Positions 18,823 to 27,215 of a DNA stretch of 64,000 nt are shown here, piece by piece (the stretch's first letter is position 1; every line of letters starts with the position of its first letter). A model generated the notes under the pieces. That model searched no databases and was not told the DNA's origin. It worked only from the letters and a program-made list of their open reading frames with translations. The stretch comes from an uncultured Persicobacter sp. (GTDB taxonomy: Bacteria; Bacteroidota; Bacteroidia; Cytophagales; Cyclobacteriaceae). The position numbers and the translations under genes are program-made. The DNA lies in NCBI GenBank assembly GCA_947498325.1, contig CANMKE010000010.1, positions 1 to 64,000 of the forward strand. The letters run 5' to 3'.

Positions 18823-18830
18823 CGTATATT

Positions 18831-19715
18831 ATGATTTTTGACAAGGTACCTTTCGCAGAACATCAGGCCTATATGATCCGTTATTTTGAGATTCCATATG
18901 TCGATTACCCCCTGCATCAGCATGATGCCTACGAACTTACCTTCACACAGAACAGCTACGGAACCCGCCTTATAGGCAATTCTATTGATCCTTTTCATGA
19001 AAATGACCTCGCTTTAATTGGCCCAAACCTCCCACATCAGTGGCAAAATGATGAGGTATATATCAATAGTAAACATGAAAAAATATTACTGACTGTTGTT
19101 CATTTTACAGAACAAGGCCTTACCCAAATACTGGAACAGCCGGCAGGCCAAAAAATCAAAAAACTATTAGAGGATAGTCAAAAAGGTATCGCTTTTGATA
19201 AAGTTATTGTTGATCAAATCTTGGTTCTATTGCAAAAAATGAAATCAACTGATACCATGGAGGGTTACCTTGCTTTCCTGCAAATGCTCCACACCCTGGC
19301 CGATGCAGATCACTATCGGCAGTTGTCTACCGCTTCCTTCGTTGGTGGTGGCAATGAACGTAACGAACAACGCATAAAATCCGCCTACCGATACATTCAC
19401 GAAAACTTCAAAAACGACATCTGCCTCAATGATGTCGCCGACCACCTTTGTATGTCGGCCTCCGCTTTTGCACACTTCTTTAAGAAAAATACAGGCTTCA
19501 CTTTCTCTTCTTTTATTAATGAATCACGCATTGCAGTGGCCTGCGAAATGCTGCAATACGGCCAACAATCCATCAGCAGTATTTGCTATGAAGTAGGATT
19601 TCAGAATTTGAGCTATTTCAATCGGGTTTTTAAGAAGATAAAAGGCCTAAGCCCACTGGAGTTCCGTCAGGCTTTCCGAAAAAAATATGCCCCAGCAGCT
19701 TTAAGCAATACATAA
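18831..19715 (+). CDS. AraC-family transcriptional regulator with cupin sensor domain
   Basis: A 294-residue protein with an N-terminal cupin-like ligand domain (DYPLHQHDAYELTFT, about 20-110) and a C-terminal AraC double helix-turn-helix (about 190-285, ending in the LSYFNRVFKKIKGLSPLEFR signature). Such proteins bind a sugar or related effector and activate adjacent operons. It is divergent from the oxygenase-GRE-activase operon, with 118 bases between start codons, and upstream of the SDR-to-esterase genes on its own strand. It is therefore the likely regulator of both halves of the locus. Confidence 0.92.
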   Translation: MIFDKVPFAEHQAYMIRYFEIPYVDYPLHQHDAYELTFTQNSYGTRLIGNSIDPFHENDLALIGPNLPHQWQNDEVYINSKHEKILLTVVHFTEQGLTQILEQPAGQKIKKLLEDSQKGIAFDKVIVDQILVLLQKMKSTDTMEGYLAFLQMLHTLADADHYRQLSTASFVGGGNERNEQRIKSAYRYIHENFKNDICLNDVADHLCMSASAFAHFFKKNTGFTFSSFINESRIAVACEMLQYGQQSISSICYEVGFQNLSYFNRVFKKIKGLSPLEFRQAFRKKYAPAALSNT

Positions 19716-20457
19716 CAGTGCGCAGGCTTAGAGACCATGTTTTACTTGATTATCATGATTTTTATTTTGCTCAATATATTTAATAGGTCTTCTCAAAATA
19801 ATCTGTGTAAATCCATGTCATCTGTGAACCAATCATGGTTCATAACTAAGTGGTTTAATTTTTTTGCATCTATCGGTATGAGGTTGTTGTATAACCATAA
19901 ATTGATCTTGTTCCACGAAATTTTATTGGGTCACTGTATGGGCTGACCCAATGTCATTAAGTTAAGCGCATTATCCTGTAGAGACGTTATTTTTAACGTC
20001 TAATTCTATGGTGATTTTATAGGCTTCCTCTTAGATTTATTTAAATTGTTACGTGAGTCGTTAAGAATAACGCCTCTACGAGCATTTCAAATTTAGACCT
20101 GTGTCCCTCAAAATCCTTAAATTAATGACATTACTGGCTGACCTGCGCGTCTGCTCGACTCATCATAAATTTTGTGGGGTCTGGATACACACATAGGTAC
20201 CTCCATACAGCTCACAAAATAATCTCTTGCGATAAAATGAAAATTTCGAGTTTTGAAACGCCTCTACGATAGTGGAACGGAAGGCGTGAATAGGCTAATC
20301 AAGACGCATATCACACTTCAGACAAAATAGGGGAACTATTTTACAATTGACTGAAAGATGGCCTAAAATCAAAAATGTAGATTTGTCCTACAAAAAGGCG
20401 GAATTATAACCCTTTTTTAATCTGTGGATTTGAACATTGATCAAAAAAGAAAATCTC
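19716..20457. other. Repeat-bearing intergenic region
   Basis: About 740 bases without a credible gene. A 69-codon frame at 19737-19946 has no family features and overlaps repeat sequence. The main content is the nested inverted-repeat element at 19950-20132. A 13-base fragment of its inner arm (AACGCCTCTACGA) recurs at 20257-20269. The last 100 bases before the SDR gene must hold its leader, but no clear promoter motif was found. Confidence 0.6.
19950..20132. repeat. Nested inverted-repeat element (MITE- or REP-like)
   Basis: The outer arms, AATGTCATTAAGTTAAG at 19950-19966 and its complement at 20116-20132, match at 16 of 17 bases. Inside them a second pair of 21-base arms (19978-19998 and 20059-20079) matches at 19 of 21; each of these is itself largely palindromic around GTT...AAC. 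The element is about 183 bases, with no coding capacity, and has the symmetry of a non-autonomous mobile repeat or a REP doublet. Confidence 0.6.
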
Positions 20458-21270
20458 ATGAATCAACTGTTTAATATTGACAACAAAACCGCTGTTATCT
20501 CTGGCGGTGCGGGCGTTTTGGGCTTGGAAATTGCCGGCTATTTACTGAAAGAAGGAGTGAAAGTTTTCATCCTGGATTATAACGAAATACTGCTTACCGA
20601 GGCGATCAGCAAGCTCGAAGCTTTCGGTGAAGTACAGGGCTTTGTTTGTAATGTTTTGGAAGAGGCAGACTTGATGAAAACAAAAGATGCCATTTTGGAA
20701 CAGGTGGGGCAGATAGATATTTTGATCAATGCTGCGGGTGGCAACAGAAAAGGCGCCAACATTTCCCCTGACTCGAACATCTTCAAAATGGATCGTCAGG
20801 ATTTCAAAATGGTCAATGACCTGAACTTTTTGGGCACGGTTTACCCTACCCTGGTATTTGGCGAAGCGATGGCCAAGAATGGCAAAGGTTCCATCATCAA
20901 TTTTTCCTCCATGGCCACGGTGCAATCGATCAGCCGCGTGATGGGCTACAGTGCTGCCAAAGCAGCCGTTGATAATTTCACCAAATGGATGGCCCAGGAG
21001 TTGGCCTCCAAATTTGGAGATCAGATCCGCGTGAATGCCGTAGCACCGGGATTTTTTGTTACCCACCAAAATCGGGCAATTTTGATCAATGAAGACGGCA
21101 GCCTGACTGAGCGATCGGAATTGGTAATGCAAAAAACACCGATGAACCGTTTTGGAAAGCCTGAAGAATTGTGCGGAGCCATTCATTTCCTTTGTGCCGA
21201 AGCATCCTCTTTCATCACAGGAACCATCATTCCGATTGACGGAGGTTTCTCTTCCTTCTCCGGCGTATAA
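20458..21270 (+). CDS. SDR-family oxidoreductase (D-mannonate oxidoreductase-like)
   Basis: A 270-residue cytoplasmic short-chain dehydrogenase. The ATG at 20458 is preferred over the in-frame TTG at 20437. A Rossmann glycine motif (SGGAGVLGLEIA), the NAAGG element, the catalytic Ser in NFSSMA and the Y-x3-K pair in GYSAAKAA are all visible, as is the VNAVAPGFF cofactor loop. The sequence resembles SDRs annotated as fructuronate/mannonate reductases in Bacteroidota, which would place it in uronate or keto-sugar interconversion; this is a family inference. It leads the plus-strand gene set and is followed after two bases by a propeller protein. Confidence 0.9.
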   Translation: MNQLFNIDNKTAVISGGAGVLGLEIAGYLLKEGVKVFILDYNEILLTEAISKLEAFGEVQGFVCNVLEEADLMKTKDAILEQVGQIDILINAAGGNRKGANISPDSNIFKMDRQDFKMVNDLNFLGTVYPTLVFGEAMAKNGKGSIINFSSMATVQSISRVMGYSAAKAAVDNFTKWMAQELASKFGDQIRVNAVAPGFFVTHQNRAILINEDGSLTERSELVMQKTPMNRFGKPEELCGAIHFLCAEASSFITGTIIPIDGGFSSFSGV

Positions 21271-21272
21271 TC

Positions 21273-22220
21273 ATGAAGCAGTCGAACGTGATTACTTCTG
21301 GAGCTTTTTCCTATTATGTGGAAAAAGACTGGGCGGACAAACACCACCCGAGCTTGAATGTCCATCATTGTCACGAGATGGTTTTTAACCGAAAAGGACA
21401 GATTATCCTGGTCAATACCGAGCCCAAAAATAACATCGTCATCTTTGAGCCCGACGGACAGATTGCTCGCTCTTTTACTTTTGGAATGAAAACCGCCCAC
21501 GGGCTGACGATTTCCGAAGAAAATGGGCAAGAGTTCATTTATGTTACTGATGCCGAACAGGGCCACCGGGTCATCAAGGCTGATCTTTCAGGAAATATTG
21601 TGCAAGAGTTGGAAGCGCCGATCGGTTGGGGAACCTACCAAAACCTGGAACAATGGAAGCCTACCGAAACCGCCGTTGCGCCCAACGGCGACCTCTACGT
21701 TGCCGACGGCTATGGCGAAGGCTATGTGACGCAGTATAATGCTGAAGGTCAAATTCTTCAAGTCTTTGGTAGCAAGGGTGTTTTTGACTCTCCCCACGGC
21801 ATAGCGGTGGATGATCGCTTTGAAGAACCTCGACTGATCGTCACCTCAAGGGGTGAACAGTCATTTTTCGTTTGTAATATGTTTGGTGAAATCAAGCAAA
21901 AAATCCATTTACCTGACTGTTGGATTTGTCGTCCGGTCATCAAGGGAGATCTGCTATATTTTGCGGTCATCGTAACGAAGGATTGGTTTGTTTACGACGG
22001 TGGGTTGGTGGTTTTGGACAAAGAAAATCAAGTCATCAGTGCACCGGGCATGAACATGGAAAAAAGCCGTTTAGATAAAGAAAATTTTTATATCGAAAGT
22101 GATTATAAGACCTTTCTGAATCCGCACGATGTGGCTGTTGATGATGATGGGAATATCTATGTTCCGCAATGGCTGTCGGGAAAAACCTTCCCTTACAAGC
22201 TGCACCGGATAAGCGAATAG
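21273..22220 (+). CDS. NHL/SMP-30-like six-bladed beta-propeller protein
   Basis: A 315-residue protein of repeating beta-blades, with NHL-like turns such as APNGDLYVADGYG, DSPHGIAVDD and NPHDVAVDDDGNIYV. There is no signal peptide, so it is probably cytoplasmic. The fold includes sugar lactonases and amidating lyase-type propellers. The many conserved His and Asp at blade starts (HHCHEM, AHGL, SPHGI, NPHDV) suggest a central metal site. Starting two bases after the SDR stop, it is translationally coupled and may act on the same intermediate, for example as a lactonase or lyase. The exact reaction is not known. Confidence 0.75.
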   Translation: MKQSNVITSGAFSYYVEKDWADKHHPSLNVHHCHEMVFNRKGQIILVNTEPKNNIVIFEPDGQIARSFTFGMKTAHGLTISEENGQEFIYVTDAEQGHRVIKADLSGNIVQELEAPIGWGTYQNLEQWKPTETAVAPNGDLYVADGYGEGYVTQYNAEGQILQVFGSKGVFDSPHGIAVDDRFEEPRLIVTSRGEQSFFVCNMFGEIKQKIHLPDCWICRPVIKGDLLYFAVIVTKDWFVYDGGLVVLDKENQVISAPGMNMEKSRLDKENFYIESDYKTFLNPHDVAVDDDGNIYVPQWLSGKTFPYKLHRISE

Positions 22221-22239
22221 ACTGCAACCTTATCAATAC

Positions 22240-22277
22240 CATCTGACTGAAGCACTAAAGTATGCTTTAGTCAGATG
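22240..22277. terminator. Strong hairpin between propeller and lipoprotein genes
   Basis: CATCTGACTGAAGCA (22240-22254) pairs with TGCTTTAGTCAGATG (22263-22277): a 15-base stem with one G-U pair and an eight-base loop. No T run follows directly on the plus strand; the nearest is about 20 bases on. It could be a partial terminator, an RNA-processing site or an mRNA-stabilising structure that sets different expression for the exported downstream genes. Confidence 0.55.
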
Positions 22278-22309
22278 CTTACGCTATTTCTGACACTATT
22301 TTTTAAATC

Positions 22310-23398
22310 ATGAAAATTAAAAAGACTTTTTTAGGAACCGCTATAATATTGGGGTCGAGCATTTTTTGTGCTTGCAACACCGTAGAACAACAAAGCTCGA
22401 ATGACTCAAATCTATATTGGCCTGGCAATTTTGAGCAGGCGGTTTATGGCGGGAATTTCAGCCGTGCGCTGAATGTGGTACTGGATGATACCGATAATTT
22501 TACTCAAAACGGAAACAAGGCATGGCACCTGATGCCCGGAAAATATCAGCACCTGGAAATCCTGACCACCGATAAGGGCGAATGGACAGTCAGCTTTATG
22601 GCAAAATCCATCAAGCCGGTGGACGTACTGATTAAGCCTGTTTTTCAGGACGAAGAGCATAAAAAGCATACTGAGGATCATGCTGTTTCTTTAGTAGGTG
22701 ACGGACAATGGCACCCTTACCGTGTAACCTTTAAAGTCAGCCAACCTTACCCTGGTCCAAAATCCGGAGAGTTGCTGGTCAGCTGTTATAATGGAAGTGG
22801 TGCCGATGCATGGATTGATAATTTGGAACTGAGCCCTGCGCCTTCCAACAAATTGGAGGCATCTTTTACAAAGCCCAACCCTTCGATGGTGACGAACTTG
22901 ATCAAAAACAACGATTTTGAATCGGGTATTTCCCATTGGCAATCCACAACCGAAGGTGCAGTTTTCGATGCTTCCTCACTGCGTAAACTTGACATCGAAG
23001 GCAATAAAACCCGAGCGATTGTTTTGTCTCCGCAGGTAACAGAAGGAGCCACAGCGTCTGTCGGACAGGCCATTGATGCTACTTCGCTGGCAGGAAAACG
23101 CATTCGTGTATCGGCAGAGGTCAGCTTCCTTACGCTTAATGGCAACGGCTTCTCGTGGCATGGCTTTTTATTGGATGTGCATGAAGGGGACAATAAAGAT
23201 GGTAAAGTGATTTCTGGTGATCCAAGCCCAAACTGGATGCCGATGGGCTTGTCTGCCCCTGTTGGAAAATCGAAAAGATGTTACTCGGAATATTTCGTTC
23301 CTGCGGGAACTGAACACCTTTTCATTGAACTAAAAACATTGCCTAAGATGGCAGACAATCTGGTGGCTGTTGATAATGTAACCATTGAAGTGATTTAA
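22310..23398 (+). CDS. Lipoprotein with two carbohydrate-binding-like (CBM4/9-type) modules
   Basis: A 362-residue predicted lipoprotein with a hydrophobic leader ending at Cys22 (IFCAC). Two beta-sandwich units follow, each built around an element of the kind GNFEQAV / NNDFESGISHW and ending with an acidic DNLEL or VDNVTIEV strand, typical of CBM_4_9-like domains (about 33-175 and 190-362). No catalytic residues are evident. It probably sits in the outer or inner membrane and binds a glycan for the adjacent esterase and DUF4380-like protein. The next gene starts one base after its stop. Confidence 0.7.
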   Translation: MKIKKTFLGTAIILGSSIFCACNTVEQQSSNDSNLYWPGNFEQAVYGGNFSRALNVVLDDTDNFTQNGNKAWHLMPGKYQHLEILTTDKGEWTVSFMAKSIKPVDVLIKPVFQDEEHKKHTEDHAVSLVGDGQWHPYRVTFKVSQPYPGPKSGELLVSCYNGSGADAWIDNLELSPAPSNKLEASFTKPNPSMVTNLIKNNDFESGISHWQSTTEGAVFDASSLRKLDIEGNKTRAIVLSPQVTEGATASVGQAIDATSLAGKRIRVSAEVSFLTLNGNGFSWHGFLLDVHEGDNKDGKVISGDPSPNWMPMGLSAPVGKSKRCYSEYFVPAGTEHLFIELKTLPKMADNLVAVDNVTIEVI

Positions 23399-23399
23399 A

Positions 23400-24332
23400 A
23401 TGATTAATATATATATTTTATTAAGTTTTCTGGCCTTTTCAAATCATAAAAAAGTGGAAGATAAAGTAATTGAACACGGAAAAATCCGTATAGAAGTGAA
23501 AGCAAACGTTGGTGCGAGGTTAAACCAATTATATTTTGATAATATTCCGCTTTTGGTTTCTGATAAAGAACAGGAAGAATATTACGGTTCCACCTGGTGG
23601 CCGAGTCCGCAACGTGACTGGCACTGGCCACCGCCAAAATCAATCGATGAGGGTGCCTACCACTACAAACAGTCTGCTACTTCAGCCAAAATGACGAGCA
23701 GTCCCCTTAAAACAAGTGACTTGAGGCTCACCAAAGGCATCGAGATCATTAATGACCATAAGGTCCGTTTTACTTATGAAGCTGAGAATATCAGTAAAGA
23801 GAACAAAACCTTCGGGCATTGGGAAATCACCCGCTTGGCAAAAGGGGGACGTGTTATTTTCCCTGCCGGAAGTGCTTTTGGCGATGCTGAATTTCCCACT
23901 TTCCCGGGTTTTTTGTATTTCAAAAAGGATAAAAACACAGAAAAACTCATCAATCCTTCGGTTGATTGTTTTGACATTCCGATCAAAAAAGGCTGTGGTA
24001 CTATTCCGCATACTGACAAAACAAAGCTTTTGGCGGATGGTCAGGGTGGCTGGGCTGCATACCTCAATGATGGGATATTATTGGTCAAGAGTTTTGAAAA
24101 TACGGAGATTGATCGATTGGCACCAACGCAAGGCGAAGTTGAGCTATTTGTCAACCCTGATTTAGATTTTATCGAACTCGAAGAGCACGGAGCTTACCAA
24201 ACAGTTGCTCCTGAACAAACCTCTACATGGACGGTAGATTGGTATATGTATAAGTACCCTTCCAATATGCCTCATGATGCAGCATCGATTAAAGAATTTA
24301 TAGAAAAAAACATCAAGGTAAATAATTTATAA
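23400..24332 (+). CDS. DUF4380-like exported protein (galactose-mutarotase-like fold)
   Basis: A 310-residue protein with a short hydrophobic N-terminus. The segment STWWPSPQRDWHWPPP and the later EITRLAKGGRVIFPAG are typical, as far as I recognise them, of the DUF4380 family, whose fold resembles aldose mutarotases and polysaccharide-lyase-type beta-sandwiches. No enzymatic role is established. It sits between a CBM-like lipoprotein and an esterase with 1- and 2-base gaps, so it belongs to one transcription unit and probably acts on the same extracytoplasmic sugar. Confidence 0.7.
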   Translation: MINIYILLSFLAFSNHKKVEDKVIEHGKIRIEVKANVGARLNQLYFDNIPLLVSDKEQEEYYGSTWWPSPQRDWHWPPPKSIDEGAYHYKQSATSAKMTSSPLKTSDLRLTKGIEIINDHKVRFTYEAENISKENKTFGHWEITRLAKGGRVIFPAGSAFGDAEFPTFPGFLYFKKDKNTEKLINPSVDCFDIPIKKGCGTIPHTDKTKLLADGQGGWAAYLNDGILLVKSFENTEIDRLAPTQGEVELFVNPDLDFIELEEHGAYQTVAPEQTSTWTVDWYMYKYPSNMPHDAASIKEFIEKNIKVNNL

Positions 24333-24334
24333 GG

Positions 24335-25270
24335 ATGAAGGTTTCATTGAAGTTTTTATTCATTTTAATTATCCTGCCTATGATTGTATTTGCGCAAAAC
24401 AAGGAAGAAATAACCATACCCCTTTATGATGGTCTCCCCCCAAATTCAATAGCGATGGAGGGGAAAGAAATCGTCAATCACTCTGACGGTATCATGAAAA
24501 TATCTAATATTCAAACGCCAAGTATCAGCGTGTATTTACCCCCGAAGGAAAAAGCTACGGGCGAAGCGGTGGTGATCTGCCCCGGTGGTGGGTATTGGAT
24601 ATTGGCCTATGATTTGGAGGGAACAGACATTGCGGAATATTATAACACACAGGGCATTGCCGCAATTATTCTCAAATACCGGCTACCGACCAGCCATCCG
24701 GCCAAGGTGCGCCATGAATCGTCCCTGATGGATGCTCAGCGGGCCATTCGCCTGACGCGTCAGCATGCGAAAGAATGGCATATTCATTCGGAAAAAATAG
24801 GGATCATTGGCTTCTCTGCCGGTGGACATTTGGCGGCGATGGCTTCAGTGAATTATGATCAAGGAAAACCGGATGATAAAGACCAAACGGAACATTATTC
24901 CTGCCGACCCGATTTCAGCCTGTTGATTTATCCGGTCATCACTTTCACCGAAGATTTCACCAATGAGGGAACGCGCAAAGCACTATTGGGTACAGAGGAA
25001 CAGGATCAGAAATTGAGGGAAAAATTCAGCCCCGAGCGATATGTTAACGCCAGTACCCCACCGACTTTTTTAATTCATTCAATGGATGATGATGTGGTGG
25101 ATTATCAGAATAGCGAGCTGTATTTCAATGCTTGTAGAACCGAAGGAGTTATGACCGAGCTTCATTTGTTCCCCATTGGCGGACATGGTTTTGGCTTAGG
25201 CAAACAATACCAAGGAGTTGATCAGTGGGCGAAATTGTCAGTTGATTTTATTCGTCGGTTGTCAAAATAA
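24335..25270 (+). CDS. Exported alpha/beta-hydrolase, carbohydrate esterase-like
   Basis: A 311-residue protein with signal peptide (about 1-20). The oxyanion-hole motif CPGGGY, the nucleophile elbow GFSAGG, an Asp in HSMDDDVVD and the His in GGHGFG give a complete catalytic triad in canonical order. This pattern is common in acetyl- and xylan-type esterases encoded in Bacteroidota glycan loci, where they remove acetyl or other acyl groups from sugars. It is the last gene of the plus-strand set; a terminator follows about 120 bases later. Confidence 0.88.
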   Translation: MKVSLKFLFILIILPMIVFAQNKEEITIPLYDGLPPNSIAMEGKEIVNHSDGIMKISNIQTPSISVYLPPKEKATGEAVVICPGGGYWILAYDLEGTDIAEYYNTQGIAAIILKYRLPTSHPAKVRHESSLMDAQRAIRLTRQHAKEWHIHSEKIGIIGFSAGGHLAAMASVNYDQGKPDDKDQTEHYSCRPDFSLLIYPVITFTEDFTNEGTRKALLGTEEQDQKLREKFSPERYVNASTPPTFLIHSMDDDVVDYQNSELYFNACRTEGVMTELHLFPIGGHGFGLGKQYQGVDQWAKLSVDFIRRLSK

Positions 25271-25734
25271 GCGATACAACAAATGTTCAACAGCCTGAAG
25301 TGATGCATCAGATAAACGTTATTTTGGCCAGGGAATGCCTACCCTCAGCCACATTTACTTTTTATAATTTAAACGGAAAAATGAACCTTAAAAAAGGGCT
25401 TCGCAATATCGCGAGCCCTCTTTAATGCTTCAATCTTGGTCCAAACGACTCGTTGGACTGATCCTCATAAGTGGTCAAGCCTTTACCCAATTTGCGATAA
25501 TTAAGAAAGGGTTCTTTAAAGGTGAAATTGAAGAGCACCTGTTGCCGCAACCCTTCAATATCATCTTGAATTTTTTCTTAGGTTTTGTTTTTCACTGAAA
25601 TCGTCCTCAATAGTACATAAGGCGCCCTAACAATTCATCAAGCAAGCTCTCGACGATACCATAAAAACCATGCAAAATTTAGGAGCCGCATCACAATCAC
25701 TAAATAGGCTCAATGAGCCACAAACATCTCCCTA
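25271..25734. other. Intergenic region with a possible decayed coding fragment
   Basis: This 464-base stretch contains the terminator at 25391-25425. On the minus strand, 25422-25577 is an open frame of 51 codons without a start. Its composition looks protein-like (it begins KIQDDIEGLRQQV and ends GPRLKH), and it is closed upstream by a stop. A second short open stretch in another frame ends at 25607 (segment GIVESLLDELLGRL). Together they could be the frameshifted C-terminal remains of a gene, but no family was recognised. Confidence 0.35.
25391..25425 (+). terminator. Terminator after the esterase gene
   Basis: AGGGCTTCGC and GCGAGCCCT form a stem with one bulged T around an AATATC loop, preceded by an A run and followed by TTT. 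It can act on either strand. Confidence 0.7.
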
Positions 25735-26943
25735 TTAAAAATATTCTGTCAAGCCAATATAAAAGGCACTCTCTCCATTCAAGGACATTCCGTAATCCAA
25801 TGAAATATTGGTTCGCGTCTTTTTATTGAGCATAATCCTTAATCCTGCCCCTGCAGCCACCTGAATTGCATCGAACAATTTCACTTGATCCATCTCTGAA
25901 GATACCGTAGTCGCATTGGCAAAGAGCACCCCTCCAAAAAGATCCGGCTTACTGTTCAGCAATGGAAGCCCAAAACGGTATTCCCCTTCAAAATAGAAAA
26001 TGTTCTCTCCTCGGAACCTTCCCTGTGGAAATGCCCGTCCTGAACGCCCCATCTGATCCCAGCCAAGAGCCGGAAGCAGCATATAGGGAACATCGCCACT
26101 GGTAACAAAATTGGCATAAGACCAAATGGCGATAAGATCCCGTTCTCTGTTTTTTGACACACTGAAATAATCGCGGTACTCAAGCCACAGCGAGGAAGAA
26201 TTCTTGGTACTTCCCAGCCAGGTTGGGTTATACTTGAAAGAGGCATAAGCGTATCGACCATGATATGGATTGGCGACATTATCGCGGCTGTCATAAATGA
26301 TATTGGTAGAAAAACCAGACAGGTTATATTCTTCGGGATCAAACCCTTTGTCTATACTATATCGATAGTGATCGGTGTAAATTTCATTATCCAAATCCAA
26401 TAATTCATCATTGATATTGGAAAGGATATCCAAATGGTACCCCACCCCCACATACAGGTTGGTCTTGACTTTTCTTAATGCCGTCTGATAAAGGCGGATC
26501 ATGTCAAACTCCATCGGCTGTTCGCCAAGCAAATTTCCCGTTGGTGTCACCACCTTGTCAGACCCCAAACCATAAGTATTCTGAGAAGAGAATAACAAAC
26601 GGTAATCGCCCATCAAATTCCAGGTATCGTTGGCCGTATATACAATCGGCTTGAAAGTAAACATCAGCTGATTATTCGTCGTGTTGGTAACGGTCAGTAA
26701 AGCCGATGAAATACGCGTGCTATTGGGATCGCCCATAAACATACCTCCGGAAGCAGCCACCCCATAAACAAAACCAAATGCAGGATTGGAGGCAATAACA
26801 GGGATAGGCGAAAGGTACAATTTACCAACTTTCGGCCCCGCAGTATGCGCTTCAATTTCTTCTTTTTCCTCCTGATGATCAAATGCGTTTACACTGAAAC
26901 TACATAAAAGTAATAGGATAGTATATATTGAAATCTTATTCAT
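25735..26943 (-). CDS. Omp85/BamA-like outer-membrane beta-barrel without POTRA domains
   Basis: A 402-residue protein with signal peptide (about 1-20), an acidic linker and then alternating amphipathic strands to a C-terminal aromatic residue (LTEYF), as in outer-membrane barrels. The GRFRGENIFYFEGEYRF region resembles the conserved RGx loop strand of the bacterial surface antigen (D15/Omp85) family. There is no room for POTRA domains, so it is a stand-alone barrel rather than BamA itself; single-barrel members are common in Bacteroidota and poorly characterised. It is preceded on the same strand by a sulfatase 272 bases away, probably as a separate unit. Confidence 0.8.
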   Translation of the reverse strand: MNKISIYTILLLLCSFSVNAFDHQEEKEEIEAHTAGPKVGKLYLSPIPVIASNPAFGFVYGVAASGGMFMGDPNSTRISSALLTVTNTTNNQLMFTFKPIVYTANDTWNLMGDYRLLFSSQNTYGLGSDKVVTPTGNLLGEQPMEFDMIRLYQTALRKVKTNLYVGVGYHLDILSNINDELLDLDNEIYTDHYRYSIDKGFDPEEYNLSGFSTNIIYDSRDNVANPYHGRYAYASFKYNPTWLGSTKNSSSLWLEYRDYFSVSKNRERDLIAIWSYANFVTSGDVPYMLLPALGWDQMGRSGRAFPQGRFRGENIFYFEGEYRFGLPLLNSKPDLFGGVLFANATTVSSEMDQVKLFDAIQVAAGAGLRIMLNKKTRTNISLDYGMSLNGESAFYIGLTEYF

Positions 26944-27215
26944 AAGATTGTAAATAAATTTTTGGCATATTGGCGACCGTAATAATCACCTCTATGCCTG
27001 TGATAAAAATTGTTCATCATATGAGGTTAAGTTTATCCAATCGGGTAGTCAGCAGTTTATTGTATCCGATTATCGATTGCTGTAAAAGGAAAATAAATAA
27101 CACATGCTAACAAAGGCAAATGAAAATTCAGTATTATAAAAGAATAGCATAAACCTCACATCGTGGAAATTATGTGAGCCTATACTATTCTCAACAGCAA
27201 TACAGGTCATTGATT

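Noticed and set aside
19737-19946. 69-codon open frame after the AraC gene
   Set aside because: Low-complexity hydrophobic start, no family features, and overlap with the repeat-rich region; not a credible gene.
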